Positions 44,701 to 56,155 are shown, counted from the first letter of the stretch. The stretch is DNA of 64,000 bases from Nemopilema nomurai (GCA_003864495.1 ML133401.1:5447189-5511188), one strand, 5' to 3'. Numbers and translations are program-made. The notes: generated from the sequence alone by a model not told the origin.

Positions 44701-47700
44701 CACGAAGGCACGTCACAATATTCCCATCGCTTGTCGCTGGATGTTGTGTAGCACCAAGGACCATCCGGCTCACCGTCCGGATTCCTGCAGAAATTTTCGC
44801 TCAGGCCCGCATCCGGGTTTCGTTCTTGGCTAAACCGGTGTGAATGTGGCGTTTGCGAGTCCCATCTTTGACAGTCGTCTCCTCCGCGCGTTTTGCTCAC
44901 TTTGCCTCTATACTCCTTTCCGAGGTCAGTCTTCTTGCACGACTCTGTATAGTAAGAGAGAAATCAAATGACTTTCCCAGCTATCACGAAACGATACGCA
45001 GAAAAACAACAGCTATTAACATCTTTGGATCTACAATCCCTAGCCTCAGGTGTTGAGGGCATGATGTAAAGTTTCATAAAGGCAAGCTGTTTAATGAGTT
45101 TCGAATGGCACATTTTGTTGACAATTTCTAACAGTTAAGTGCAATTTTCGGAGCAGTTTGAGCCAATAATTAGGGAGCCGTAACCGCCGAATTGTTTCAA
45201 ATTCTTTCGAGTTCTAATTTCGTATCGTAAAAATGATCGGCATTCTCCTTTTCCCCAGGGCCGCATTAACGACTGCCGGGGCCCTGGGCACGAAGTCAAT
45301 GGGGGCCGCTAAATTTACCAAAATAGTTCGTGTCATGTTACTCAATCCATCAAAAGCATTTTGTATATACTTAAAATAATTTTGCATGAGGCCCCCTAAC
45401 AGTCAAGTTTGCTTGGAAATTTCGCTTTGGGCCTGGGCCCAAGGGTAAATGCGTCACTGCTTTTCCCCCTTTCAGAATTTCAGTGTCGAAAGGGCATGGG
45501 ACATTTCATTGGCAAGACCTGATACTCCTTCCCAAGGCAAGTAAATTAAGTCTGGCTTACTTAGACTGGTTCTCTATCATTCTGTATTTCATGTCCCATA
45601 GGATCTTAATGTTTCCATGTTTTATGGCTGGTAAGTGTCTATGTGCCCATTTACCACCATGTTCAAGGTAATAGTGCTTGAAATTATTATAATTATAATG
45701 ATTAGTATCATTGTTACTATTATCTCCTTTCCATCTATTATCATCATCACCGTAGCCATCGTCATTATCACAATCATCTCTATCATGCTTATTATATTCT
45801 TGTTATTCCTGTTATCTCTAAGGCCCCTAATACCATGTGCATATCTCACCACAATAGCACAGTGTGTATTGTTTGTGATAAACATCAATCAATTGACCTT
45901 TGTGAGCAACTGATCACCATCTATGGACAAAAACGTCACACAAGGACCACACAAACTAACGAAAAATAAGGGACCAAGACTGGATCATAGGAAGCACCAT
46001 TAATCGTGTATGAAATCATCCGGCCTTCGTTCTTTAAGCATTGGTTGAGACAAGGCTCCAGAAAGTTCTCGAAGACCCAGTATAGGCAAAGTGTACTGAC
46101 AAAGAGAATGTTTATGGGAAAAGGCGAAAGGGAGAAGGATAAGGGGAACGGGAGTGTGTCAGAAAGAGGTGAAGAAGAATGCGCAAAAAGATAGGTGAAG
46201 AGGTGACTGGGTGCAAAACGAGGCTAGAATGGAAACGAGGTTTTTCATCGAGAAAAGGCAAGAGCGAGGGTTGGGGGAATTGGCGTAAAAATGTTTTGTG
46301 ATGCTAAACGTCACAATGACGAAAAACTGTGAAACCATGATTTTAGCATATTGTAATACTGTTGTGTTCAACATTCCTCAGAGCTTACAAACGTCGGAAA
46401 ATGACCAAAAGCTGACAAAATAAAAAGTCGATTGGGGATCGAAAAACACTAGAGGATTACGAGAAGTGCACATGATTGGCTGTCTAGCGAACAATCAGCC
46501 TCCACTTCACACTTCTTCTTTGAAGAGTGGAAGTGAATAGACGACCTCTTTATGTCTACATAGAATAAAATTTTACATAGAAAAGTAGACAGACGCCAAA
46601 ACGGCTAGATGAAAAGACGACATGGTAATGTGTCAATGGGAATGGGAAATGTGTCATGAAGAGGAAGGAGAAGAGCAAAACCCAAAATGGTTATGATCGA
46701 TTGACGATGGTAACATGAGTGTTTAATATTCAAAACAGTATAATTGATGAACTGGCAACAGGCCTACTTTCTCCCCTCTTTGATACCAGGCCAGCACGTA
46801 CTTCAGGGGCAGAAACTTTTGCGGGCAGAAAGTTTCGCGAGAAGAAAATTCGCAAAATTGAGGGCATAAACTTTCGCGAATGACGGTTTTTGCAAATTTC
46901 GCGACAAAAACTTTCGCGATCAAGAGAAACTAGCATTTTCGCGTGAAGTTAGGAGAAAAACAAAATATTCTAATATTCGTTTTCGGTACTTCCAACATCA
47001 AATATCATGTTAATTGTCACTTTCCCTTTCTTCCCATTCTGAATCGCCATCACTTTCGTCCTCATTCGTCCTCACAATTCCCTGTTTCGCCTAAACAGTC
47101 ATGGTGACAATTTAATAGGTTATGTGGTCCAAGAGAGTAAAGATTGGAGTGATTAAGGAAGAGCAACGCAAATAATCGAAGAAACGAAAGAACAATTGGA
47201 TGGAAAAAACTTTCGCGTGTCGAGAATTTTCTGTAATTTCGCGAGCAAAAACTTTCGCGAAAAATACCAAAAAACGCGAAAACCGCGAAAGTTTCTGCCC
47301 ACGAAAGTTTCTGCCCCTAATGTAACATAAGTTGCACATTCTATTAGCGAGCCTTTGTCCAGCGACTCAGATTGATAATTTCATAGTTGTGAGCAACTCC
47401 AGTCGATGACTAAGAGTTGCTCGAAAAAGGACCCAACATGGCTATTTTAGAAAATAAATTCTGGTTTCACCATTGCGTGTAATGACGCTGGAATGACAAT
47501 ATTGAATACCAGAAACCACGTCCGAAGTATCTTCGAGGCGATTTCGATAATTCACATTGGCGGTGACTTGTACACCAATGCAAACAGTGACAATATTGTT
47601 TGCCTTGACACATACTGTGACATGAGAAACAATAAGCCTTTATTTGTTCATCCAGGACTATTTAACAAGCAAATTAACATAGGCTTTCTGCAGATTGACA

Positions 47701-47811
47701 AGAGAACAATACCAAAAAGCAAAGTTCTCTACATTAACAAAGGACGTTGATAGGTGCCACGAATATCCAGTTATCTTTTTCACCGCTTCTCAATGTGAGG
47801 TTTCACAATGG

Positions 47812-47848
<37 letters not shown>

Positions 47849-49015
47849 GTGTCTTCATTTGCTGACTTGTTTTTCATGGACAGGGTTTCTGGTAATCCGA
47901 TCAACCTCATGTCATACATGTCGAGGAGTTTTTTGGTCGCATTAACGAATTACAGGTCGCCTGCGGTCAAGCAACGCTCTACTAATTATATGACATCTAG
48001 CAAAACATTGTACCTCTCCGGATTGTCTGAGGAAACATAAGGAAAGTGTGGCGAAAAGTCAATAACAGATAACAATTATTGGGTGTACTAAAAATTTTTA
48101 AGTCACATAAAAATTTAACCTAAATATGCAAACATTTTCAGTTTAGCCTTGTTAACAGTCACATTAGAGTGACAACCTAAAGTCGAAAACTTGACAAAGG
48201 ATGACGTAAGTCTATAGGTGCTACACCGGACCTAGCTATGTCAGATAACGTTTGCTCAACTGCAACCGACACGTTTTCAATTTATGTGTTCGCAGAAGAA
48301 AAAGTGTTGAAAAACACGAAAACCAATATACCTAAGGGCCAATGACTTTATGAATCAGCGGAGAAAACAATGGGAATAACACAGTTGTTTTCACAGACTA
48401 CGCAATGCAAAGAGGTTTCCCGCTAAAAAAAACATAACCAGTTCTCAAAAACTGCTTTGCTTTGTAACTTCGTAATTTGGGTCAGCTTACCATCGCTAAA
48501 ACAATTCTGACAGTATTTCCCAAGCAAACATTCCGATTTGAAAATCTCAGTTGTGGGTCATGTAAGGTTTTACCTTAATCAACCGAATCAAAGTTAAACG
48601 ATCGCAATAAACAAAAAAAAGCCCTTCGAAAGAGATTGTCATGGAAATTTTTAAGCTCTTTAAAAGTCAACACCAGTTAAGTTGATGCAAACTCTTGGGC
48701 CATCAAAAAGACACAAGAGAAATCTGTTTGATCCTAAATTCAGATGCCAAATAGAATTGAAAAGACGAACCCTCTCGAAAGATAAAAAAATACAAGTTAA
48801 AATGAAACAATACTCTGCTTTCAACTTCCTTTTCAATTGATCAGTCGAACATTTTTTACCGACACAACCTTTCCCTGGAAGACCGCTTTCGATAAAATTC
48901 GGGATACATCTATCAATGAAAATGTCCCTCTAGCAAACCTACCTTCATCTGCGAGGGACAAACGCCCTCCGAAGACGCTACCGACCACTGCAATTACCAG
49001 AATGTTCTTGAACAT
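35499..49015 (-). CDS. Secreted modular protein: kringle x2, GWC x2, follistatin/Kazal, thyroglobulin-1 x3
   Basis: The 11 exons (5' to 3' on the minus strand) are 49015-48943, 44944-44693, 42285-42034, 41486-41058, 40436-40212, 39485-39258, 38923-38480, 38078-37869, 37193-37053, 36717-36520 and 35704-35499. They total 2658 bases, 885 residues plus stop, and every intron is phase 1. Approximate residues: signal peptide 1-20, kringle 25-108 and 109-192, GWC 193-335, follistatin/Kazal 336-410, thyroglobulin-1 411-486, GWC 487-634, follistatin/Kazal 635-704, Kazal 705-751, thyroglobulin-1 752-817 and 818-885. The second half repeats the order GWC, follistatin/Kazal, thyroglobulin-1, so a multi-exon block was probably duplicated. 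No membrane segment. Protease-inhibitor or matrix function is inferred from the modules. Long introns (2.4 and 4.0 kb) follow the signal and first kringle exons. Confidence 0.88.
35970..36230. mobile_element. TTAA-flanked MITE with 18-bp terminal inverted repeats
   Basis: The ends TTAAAGTAAATCAACGGA (35970-35987) and its exact complement (36213-36230) bound a 261-bp element with no coding capacity. The terminal TTAA on both sides fits a piggyBac-type target duplication. It lies in an intron of the kringle gene. A diverged copy is at 61545. Confidence 0.82.
36520..36717 (-). CDS. Kringle-GWC gene exon 10: thyroglobulin type-1 domain
   Basis: 66 residues: KCQMARDG, YVPQCEDDGSYKPVQCHGST, GYCWCVDENG, NC. 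Phase 1-1. It is very similar to exon 11, suggesting a local duplication. Confidence 0.94.
36949..36993. repeat. (ATT)n-type low-complexity tract
   Basis: Short imperfect run of ATT/ATTT units. Confidence 0.85.
37053..37193 (-). CDS. Kringle-GWC gene exon 9: Kazal domain
   Basis: 47 residues: ECEKPCPRNLDPTCGSDGNTYDNDC...C...C. The acceptor is TTTTTGCAG and the donor GTACGT, both phase 1. It is too short to stand out as an ORF but splices cleanly. The predicted P1 is arginine. Its 141-bp length equals the two Kazal exons of the ZP gene. Confidence 0.9.
37869..38078 (-). CDS. Kringle-GWC gene exon 8: follistatin-like plus Kazal module
   Basis: 70 residues: NCLFQSCEFGECDI...CVCQKACPLIFKPVCGSDGKDY...C...C. 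The predicted P1 is leucine, which would favour chymotrypsin- or elastase-like proteases. Confidence 0.93.
38480..38923 (-). CDS. Kringle-GWC gene exon 7: GWC domain
   Basis: 148 residues: YVKGNVKL, VPGSCLVLKLREAIYC, DCPDTTVATAIV, PYQLKVTAKLRPN, AVWNRGWC, TWIKNGDFFNDVEHS. It closely matches the exon 4 copy over the GWC-to-VEHS stretch. Confidence 0.88.
39258..39485 (-). CDS. Kringle-GWC gene exon 6: thyroglobulin type-1 domain
   Basis: 76 residues: PCELKKQKV, FVPQCKGDGSYKEVQCHGST, GYCWCVDENG, EC. The donor is GTGCGA, a weaker consensus, but phase 1 like its neighbours. Confidence 0.93.
40212..40436 (-). CDS. Kringle-GWC gene exon 5: follistatin-like plus Kazal module
   Basis: 75 residues: NCSEVKCDYYGEC...CVCILGCPLIFKPVCGSDGKTY...C...C, then a short QQNDK tail before the GTAGGA donor. 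The predicted P1 is leucine. CPLIFKPVCGSDGK is identical to the exon 8 module. Confidence 0.92.
41058..41486 (-). CDS. Kringle-GWC gene exon 4: GWC domain
   Basis: 143 residues: IRVEGKVKL, EGESCLVVTFKEAIYC, NCPDTTIAKIV, LQPNRYLIGAVWNRGWC, EWIREGDFFNDVEHS. All four domain cysteines are present. Confidence 0.88.
42034..42285 (-). CDS. Kringle-GWC gene exon 3: second kringle
   Basis: 84 residues, a full kringle in one exon: CKETVLGKEYRG, CQRWDEQAPHKH, CRNPDGESEGPWCYTT, RWEYCTVPMC. Six cysteines in kringle order. Same length (252 bp) and phase as the preceding exon. Confidence 0.96.
42286..44692 (-). other. Intron between the two kringle exons
   Basis: 2.4 kb. A partial copy of the GGCCC-rich dispersed repeat is at 42915-42993. 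Open frames at 43051-43350 and 43687-44034 lack acceptors in a usable phase and resemble nothing I know. Confidence 0.5.
42915..42993 (-). repeat. Dispersed GGCCC-rich repeat, partial copy
   Basis: On the minus strand it begins CAGTGATGCATTTAACC, matching the starts of the copies at 26911 and 45460, then diverges after about 80 bp. Confidence 0.55.
44693..44944 (-). CDS. Kringle-GWC gene exon 2: first kringle
   Basis: 84 residues: CKKTDLGKEYRG, CQRWDSQTPHSH, CRNPDGEPDGPWCYTT, RWEYCDVPSC. The typical D-x-D lysine-binding pair of plasminogen kringles reads D-G-E here, so ligand affinity is uncertain. Confidence 0.96.
45249..45460 (-). repeat. Dispersed GGCCC-rich repeat, copy 2
   Basis: Homologous over its full length, inverted, to 26911-27121. 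It starts CAGTGACGCATTTACCC on the minus strand and ends GCGGCCCTGGGG. Confidence 0.75.
46805..47318. mobile_element. 514-bp MITE-like element with iterated AAACTTTCGCG motifs
   Basis: The terminal inverted repeats start AGGGGCAGAAACTTT on both ends (46805 and, complemented, 47318) and extend about 38 bp with a second GGGCAGAAA block. Inside each arm AAACTTTCGCG recurs several times pointing inward. There is no transposase ORF, so it is non-autonomous. Confidence 0.78.
47812..47849. repeat. (ATC)n trinucleotide microsatellite
   Basis: About 12 perfect TCA/ATC units. Confidence 0.97.
48943..49015 (-). CDS. Kringle-GWC gene exon 1: signal peptide
   Basis: MFKNILVIAVVGSVFGG then RLSLADEG: a short basic N-terminus and a hydrophobic core typical of secretion signals. 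It ends at a GTAGGT donor in phase 1 and matches the first kringle exon (G|AG). A minus-strand TATA box lies about 55 bp upstream. Confidence 0.82.
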
Positions 49016-49069
49016 GGTTGAACCACACGCCGTTTAGGCAAAGTGACAGGAATTTGCTCACAATTTCAA

Positions 49070-49076
49070 CTTTATA
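49070..49076 (-). promoter_or_regulatory. TATA box of the kringle-GWC gene
   Basis: CTTTATA on the plus strand is TATAAAG on the minus strand, 55-61 bp before the ATG at 49015. It is the same heptamer as before the GWC-ZP gene. Confidence 0.55.
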
Positions 49077-52000
49077 GCAGCAGCATTAACAACAAGTTCC
49101 ATCGACAATTAGCGGAAGCGCACGCCCAGCGGAAGACCGGAAGTCAGCAGACGAAACAATCGCTATTGTAACGTCACAATCATCTCCGGGGGTGGCTTCG
49201 AAGCAACTGTGCCAGAAACAACAACAACAACATCGGTGCAGCAACCCCCTGATGAAGGCTCGGGTCATGGATACGTCCTTTCGAAAATAACTCTAAATTG
49301 ACGAAGTAATAGGAATAACAAACCGTTATTTCATTGTTAGGCCAATCATCAATTCTATTTTTTCAATCATACTGGAAAAAAAGAAACTGAACAACTTAAT
49401 AAAGAAATTAAGAAAATGTTTTTGAGGGAAACATCGAGATACTTCTTCATTTTCTGCCACAACATCTTCAAAAAATTTAAAATAACGCAAAATGCCTGAA
49501 CATCATTCAATGTTTCTACATTCAAAGGGAAACATAGACCCTCTCTGTATACAATCCTGCATCGGTAGAAGGCGAAATGACCATGGAAACAAAAATAGCG
49601 TACCTCCCCCCGCGTTTTATTTCCAAGGCAACATTGACTTATCAATCAGCATACCAACATGGTCGATAATTTTCATTTCGATTCGAAAAGCAAACACTGA
49701 TATACCTTACTCAGCAAACCTGTAATAGGTCAGGGCGAATCCATGAAAATGTCACAACTGTAGATCTAACATCGGCTGATAAACATGATGTCATTTTAAA
49801 ATGGGGTCCATTTGCCTAATTGCATTTTTTCCACTGAAGCGCACTCTACCGCATAGTCTATCTTGCCCCTCTCTCTATTAAGTGTTAAGGCTTATTGATG
49901 TGCAGTGAAAATTAAGGAACATTTGGTACTAAAATCTGATGACTTGAGGTCTACGAATATGAAACTTTTGGAACTAGGCCTTGTGGTAGGTTCCTTATAA
50001 AAAAAGCGTGTATATGATTCCTTTGTTCAATTGAATGGTGCTCTTTCAAATACGACGTCTTCGTTTGCTCATGAGGTGGCCCTTCGCTCGTGAATTTTCA
50101 TTCACGAAAAACATGATGCAAATTACTATGTTTTCTCTGCGTTTGACCTTCCTTGTTTCCAAAATAGTTTTGAAATGCCTTTCAGCAATATAGCTCCAGA
50201 GCTAGTATCGTTAGCATTTGCCATACATTATCAAAAAGTGGACATTCTGCTTTGAAAACTTTGTATTTCTTTCATAAAACGTATTTGAAAAGAGTATTTT
50301 TGTGATAAACGTGAGTTTTCGAGATGTATTAATGAGGCTGTATCCTCAGTGAGTCGCATTAAAGATTTCTACAATGTTAAACATTTGCTGCTTGTTTTAT
50401 ATGTTCTGACTGATTTGAATCTTTAATGTTCAAAGCGTTGATATAACGCACAACTTGCTTTCAGAGAGCAGCCTGTTGACTTATGAAAGTTCCTGTATAA
50501 TCACACATTAGTAAGATTTTTTATCATCATTGTAAAAAGATGGCATTTACAGCACTAATTTTGAAAGATGAAATTATTTTCCACCCTATATACGAGCCTT
50601 GTCGGCAAGTTTCAACCTGATAAAGATTATGACAGTAACAAAGTTAATAACGAACTGAGAAACTGAAAATAATCTTCAAATATCGAATTGCAATTTTCCA
50701 AAGAGATGACAGCACGATAGCAATTAAGAACGTAAGTACTTTATGACGTATCTATGACATGATACATTTTAATTACCTTGCTGCTGAATATTTCTAAAAT
50801 CCTGGTCATCTCTTCAATGGGGGTTAAATCACTGTCCAGCTTAAATATGGTGTTGGATTGAATACAACACGTATAGGTGGGGCTCGAGTCTCGACCCTCT
50901 GAATCTGTGGATGAACAGACTCTCTTTCATTCCTTAAGCTTCTCCAAGTACTTTTGCATCAAAAAATTCAAAGGCAATGCTGTCCATGCGAAAGCTCCCA
51001 CTAGACCGAAATTTTGATCTATTTTCACTATATCAATAGCGGCTATTTGCAAGAAATAAAAACACCTTTAAGAATAGTCAATTCTCGTGATACCAGGTTG
51101 GATCCGATGAAATTCTCACACGTGTAACGTAGAGAGCTGACAGTGTGCATGTCAGGTCGTGTTCGAAGGCACATCTGTAGAATCATGAGTTGATGTCATT
51201 ACGCAATGCTAATTAATGACGTATTGCGTGTGCTCGTCATGTGATGACATATTTATCAATAAATTGGAAAACCGTGATTGTTCGGTTTAGAGAATTGGAA
51301 TATGCACTAGAGACACGTCGGTTTCTGTTGTCCGCTCTGCCCGGTCATAAGAAACGCGATCATTTGTAGATAGCGAGAAACCGTCAGTGATGTAATAATA
51401 ATTATAATTATCCATAATAATAGACTGAACAAGAGTACAAGAGCTTTGCCAAAGAAAATTTCATTTGTCTAAAAATTTTCATCAAATATCTCCACTTTTT
51501 AGAAATAGGAAACTTTAGGAAACGTTGGCAAGATAAAATGGCTGCAAAATACTGTATACTAAAATATCGACTGTTATCGCCATTTCGTAACTGTTATCAT
51601 GACGCCTCGCTTCAAAAAGCTAATTAAGCCCGGATTTACTTGTACCTTGCGAAGTTCTGAAGCAATGAATAAAGATAGAAACAGTTTTTAGTTGAAAGCT
51701 AAATAATCTGTCAAACACGGCGCAGAAAGCACCTTATTGGCAAGTAATATGTCCAGTCATTCAATTTGGAATGCGCATCAATCAAAAGAAATTGTTGCCC
51801 AAATTGCTTTAGGAGACTTACACCTGTCCATTTTAGAGAACAAGTCTAGGTAATTTTAACTTGGTTCTAGCGACTTTAAGCTACGATGAAAATAGTTAAA
51901 AATTTATTATTAAAAGTTCGACTGATTATAGGTTTGTTATTCAAGATTATCGAAACTGAAATTTTTTTTTTGATTACAAAAATTTGAAATTATGCTGAAG

Positions 52001-53594
52001 AATGTGGGTATCAATCTAAACGAGGATTGCTGCAGTTGTCCATTTTTTGAGCAATCTTTAAAAACTGTCATAGTTACACCAGTTTTTCCGTTGTTGGCCA
52101 AAAGCTGTGAAATGAACAAAGGTGATTCACTATAAACGCGCGTGTGTCTATAGTGGGGCTCCGGTGATGACACTTTGGGTGTGGTTTCTTAACATAATAA
52201 CATAACATAATCTGGTGAAACTGGTGTGCATGTCCCGGCTGTCGACACCCAAATCTTACTCGCGATAAGCAAGTTTTTCAATAGAAACCGGTTTGTGCGA
52301 CTTTTACCTGTTATCTAAGACTCGAAATCACTAAAAGGATTTCATGATACTGGACGATATTTCTTGATATGGTTCTTTTGTAATACAAGGACATAGGAAG
52401 CACCTTAAAGGAAGGCAGAGAAAGGAAGGCCTTAATTAGGCCAACATTGTCTTTGCTAATTTTATTTGTACGTAATTTTCCTCAGGGCTTCAAGGAACCA
52501 CTTTAGTTGTTAGTAAACAAAGGAAGAGAATAAGAGAGGGCTTTTTGTCTCAGATGCTTAAAGTGGGGAATTTCTCCAATCAGAGAGAATTCATAATTGA
52601 ACAATTAGCAAAACAATTGATTATTTTGCCAAGAAGCATCCCAGATCATCAATTTCGTTCACGTAAATGTATCACAGTGATGAAACCACTTCGCAACAGA
52701 GCATACACAATAGGCCCCCTTTATAAAGAAAACTTAGAAATTTCTGTAGCTTGCAGCAATGAATTGAAAAGAACCAATCATGGAGCATCAATTTTGTTGA
52801 ATATTGTTTTAAGGAAAACCTTGTAATAAATGATAGGCTCGTTTTTCGAAAACTTCACAAAGAAGCATCTTCACAAAGAAGGATTGAAAAGGCTCTTTGA
52901 ACTCGCAGCATTACTTCGTCCATTTGTTAAGAGCTCTATAGCGTAGAACGCCAGAGTGAGCTTCAAAAGTTACACTTAGTAGAAAGAGTTGTATTTGAAT
53001 CTGGATTTCTACCGATTGCGTTGCTCAACCTCCATAGACAATCCGTGCCATAGCTATCTTATTTAACGTGCAGAGAACACGGAGCCAGGCCGAAAGAGAG
53101 AGAGACGACGCGTTGCCTGTTGTATTCTGTAGCTCTGTTTCTGACTGACTGACTGAACTTTACAATTCTATTTATATTGATTATTCTAAAAATAAATTTG
53201 CTTACGATGGATAAGAGAGGATGATGAAATGGTGATGTAATGAGGATGAAACAGTCTAGGCTGAGGAGCGAGAAAAGATGTGTCAGCATGACATGGTGTG
53301 ACAATGGAAAGTAGACAAGCGAGTCACTACAACTTGTCACATTGGTTATCAGAGAGCCACACCCCAAAGGAATATCATTGTTGGATGCTGCTTTTCAACA
53401 TAATTCTACAATACAAATATTTGTTTTAAAAATTAAAGTTTATCATTAGAGGTCCACCACATCACACAGGAATTGTTGTCTTTAAATGTGAGTATTGTTT
53501 ATACTTGCCGTAACTGCTAACTGTACAAAACATTCCTCAAGTTTTTAATACTTTTTAAAGTTATTATGTCAATAAGCTTATGATAGCTTTAAAA

Positions 53595-53656
53595 GGTAGA
53601 ATAAACGTAAAGCCTTTAGTAGCAGATTGGTAGAATAAACGTAAAGCCTCTAGATT
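53595..53656. repeat. 34-bp tandem duplication
   Basis: Two copies of GGTAGAATAAACGTAAAGCC plus flank, one substitution apart. Confidence 0.85.
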
Positions 53657-54209
53657 TCCAAGAGGATGTTTAAATAAACGAATCACTGCATTTTTACAAT
53701 GTTGAAACTTCAAGCCAGTTCGTTGACAAAGGTTTACGTTGCAATAAGTGCTACATCCATTTTGTTGGATTTTAGTCAAATAAATAAGGTTTATTACCAT
53801 AACTTTCTATTTTAAAAGCCGAAGAACAGCTTTCCTCGAACCATTAACGCCGATATGTAAAAAAATATAGTAAGCGCATTATGGAATCCCACAATTATAG
53901 ACAATGTAACCAGGGAAGGAATTTCAACGTAAGTTCAAAGAGCTGAAAAGGTACAAATCAGTTTACTTGGGTAAGCCTATTATTTTCAATAAATACCTTA
54001 TCCATTTAAACGAACAGTCTCTATAAAAGCAAATCCTTTTCCGCACTTATGGCTGGGGCCAAAAGGTGAAAATTGCAGGTTTTGACTGAGCTAAATCGCA
54101 TTTATCTTTTTAGCTTTCGGAATGGGCAGGAAAGACACCAGTTCGAATGACATTGGTGATTTATCACCTCCAACTTCAGAGAAACAAAGAATTCAAAAAC
54201 GTTTTGTAC

Positions 54210-54592
54210 ACAATTTCTTTTTATAAGAATAAAGTCTATAAGAACATTGAGGCTCAAAAATTAATGCCTGGCTCATCTTTCATAAAAAATTTTCTCCTTA
54301 ATCTGAGTTTTTCTCCAAAGCAAAACAATTGTCATTATGATCGTATGCGGTTGGTATTTTTATCATTAGATTTTGCATTTTATTATCAAATTCGTTGCTC
54401 TGCTTGTTATTTTTTTAAATTAATGATGAAGCAACACATGAAAATAATTTGTATTTTTATTGATCTTAAGACGAGTGTTAGGGTAAGACGCCTTGTGTTG
54501 AGCAAGAATAATTTAAAAATAATCTTTGGCGCAAAATCGTTACTTTAAGAATATTGAGGCTCACCAAAAATTAGATATTCTTATAAAAAGTA
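54210..54592. repeat. Possible small element with 15-bp inverted ends
   Basis: CTTTTTATAAGAATA near 54210 and its complement near 54578 are inverted. A direct repeat (GAAyATTGAGGCTCA) lies inside both ends. The sequence between is AT-rich and its 133-residue open frame is probably chance. Confidence 0.45.
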
Positions 54593-56155
54593 ATGTGTAA
54601 ACTTATAATATGCTCTCATGTGTAAACTAATAACATTTTGGCAAGTTATGATAATTCATTCATTTTTTTATTTCATATTTAGATTTACCAAAACACAATT
54701 TTTGAATGCAGCAATAGAATTTCGTTTTGTCAAGTGAAAGTCAAACGTGGCTAATGTCACGTGATGGATTTAAACTCTCTGGCCTATTTGCACCACAAAG
54801 CAGTAGAAACAGCCTTGACAACTTCGTGGTTGATGATTTAGCTAGCAAGTTATCCTTATTCTGCTGTCTAAACAAACATAGACCCCCATGATACACCGCA
54901 GTGGGTGGGGTTAGGTTTATCTAGTTTATATATCTTTTATCCATCAGGAAACCAAAAACCAGATGATTGAGAACACTGGCGGAAGGGCGGGATATGAAAC
55001 TACGGATTTGGGCAGACACAGTTCTTCATCTCCTTATTCCTTCAAAGCAGCTGACCTGGATGTAAAGTCTGTTAAACGTCTTGTAAAGTCGCAGCGAGGC
55101 CATGGGCTTTAGATATACCATAACAATTAATGAGGAATCCATTGATAGGACATTGTCTGTAGGACATAATTCAACAGCTCTCTTGAATATCCTGGTAACT
55201 ATTCTGCCATTCTCCAGCTAATGGCCCTCCCACTTTTGGCTAGAGAAAAATTTATTTTACGAAGTGTAGAAAGAATGCGTCTGCAAAAACGTTTGAGTTA
55301 GAGCATTTACCCAGAGCATTTTATTTCCACCTGTATCTGCTACATATAATTTCTAGACATCACTACATATAGTATTTTTTGGCGTAAGAAGGGAGCTTGC
55401 TAGTTCTCTAAAATCTATTCACCGCTGTAAAAACGTTTTGGTAGAGAATTTGGTTGACAGACTTATAGACCTCTCCATGTTGCTATCTGTCAATCCGCAA
55501 CTAGTAGCAACTGCTTGCAAAATAAAGACCATATGCATTGTCACTGCCATGAACTATTTTTGATGGTCTGATTCATCTACTAGCTGTGATATGCATTAAA
55601 AATAAAAGTTTGTGCAAGGATGTATGCTCAAACAAACTGGACCAACTTTGAGTAGCCATTGACATTCTGGTGAACAAACCCTTTGTATTACAAAACGTGA
55701 CTGTAGCAAGAATTAGCGGAAACAGTTTTTGCATGCTTAAAATACTTCTCTTTATCCAGTATCCGTGGGGTGAGAACATTCGTATCATTGGGCAGGACAG
55801 GTCATCCTTTCAAAGGTCAAGGAAAAAGTTTTTACCGGTTGTGTTTCATCTTATCAGTTACTTTGTCACCAACTGGATTGGGTGTGAAAAAGTTCTGTTG
55901 ACAGATATCCTCCGGTCATTATCAGAATTGAATTGGAGTTAATTTGTTGTCATTTTGTTGATCATTCTCGGGCATCTAATAACAGATTGCAAATTGATAC
56001 TTGATTGCAAGATTGCAAGATTCTGTCATTTTCTCCAAACATTGGCACTTGATATCGGCGATGTTAAACCAATATGGAACGACACAATACCGGTTTTAGC
56101 TCTCACTAGAAGACCTAACCTATAGGACTAGTTGGTTCATTCCAAGCTAGGCGAT

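Larger units (their letters stand above)
44945..48942 (-). other. First intron of the kringle-GWC gene
   Basis: 4.0 kb, with a dispersed repeat (45249-45460), a 514-bp terminal-inverted-repeat element (46805-47318) and an (ATC)n tract (47812-47849). A plus-strand 85-residue open frame at 47493-47750 looks mildly protein-like but has no recognisable domain. Confidence 0.5.

Noticed and set aside
45635..45913. Ile-rich open frames on both strands
   Set aside because: Low-complexity ATT/ATC sequence.
47493..47750. Plus-strand 85-residue frame
   Set aside because: No recognisable domain and no promoter or splice support. It lies antisense in an intron.
54147..54548. 133-residue open frame
   Set aside because: AT-rich composition with no domain, and it is bounded by inverted repeats of a small element.
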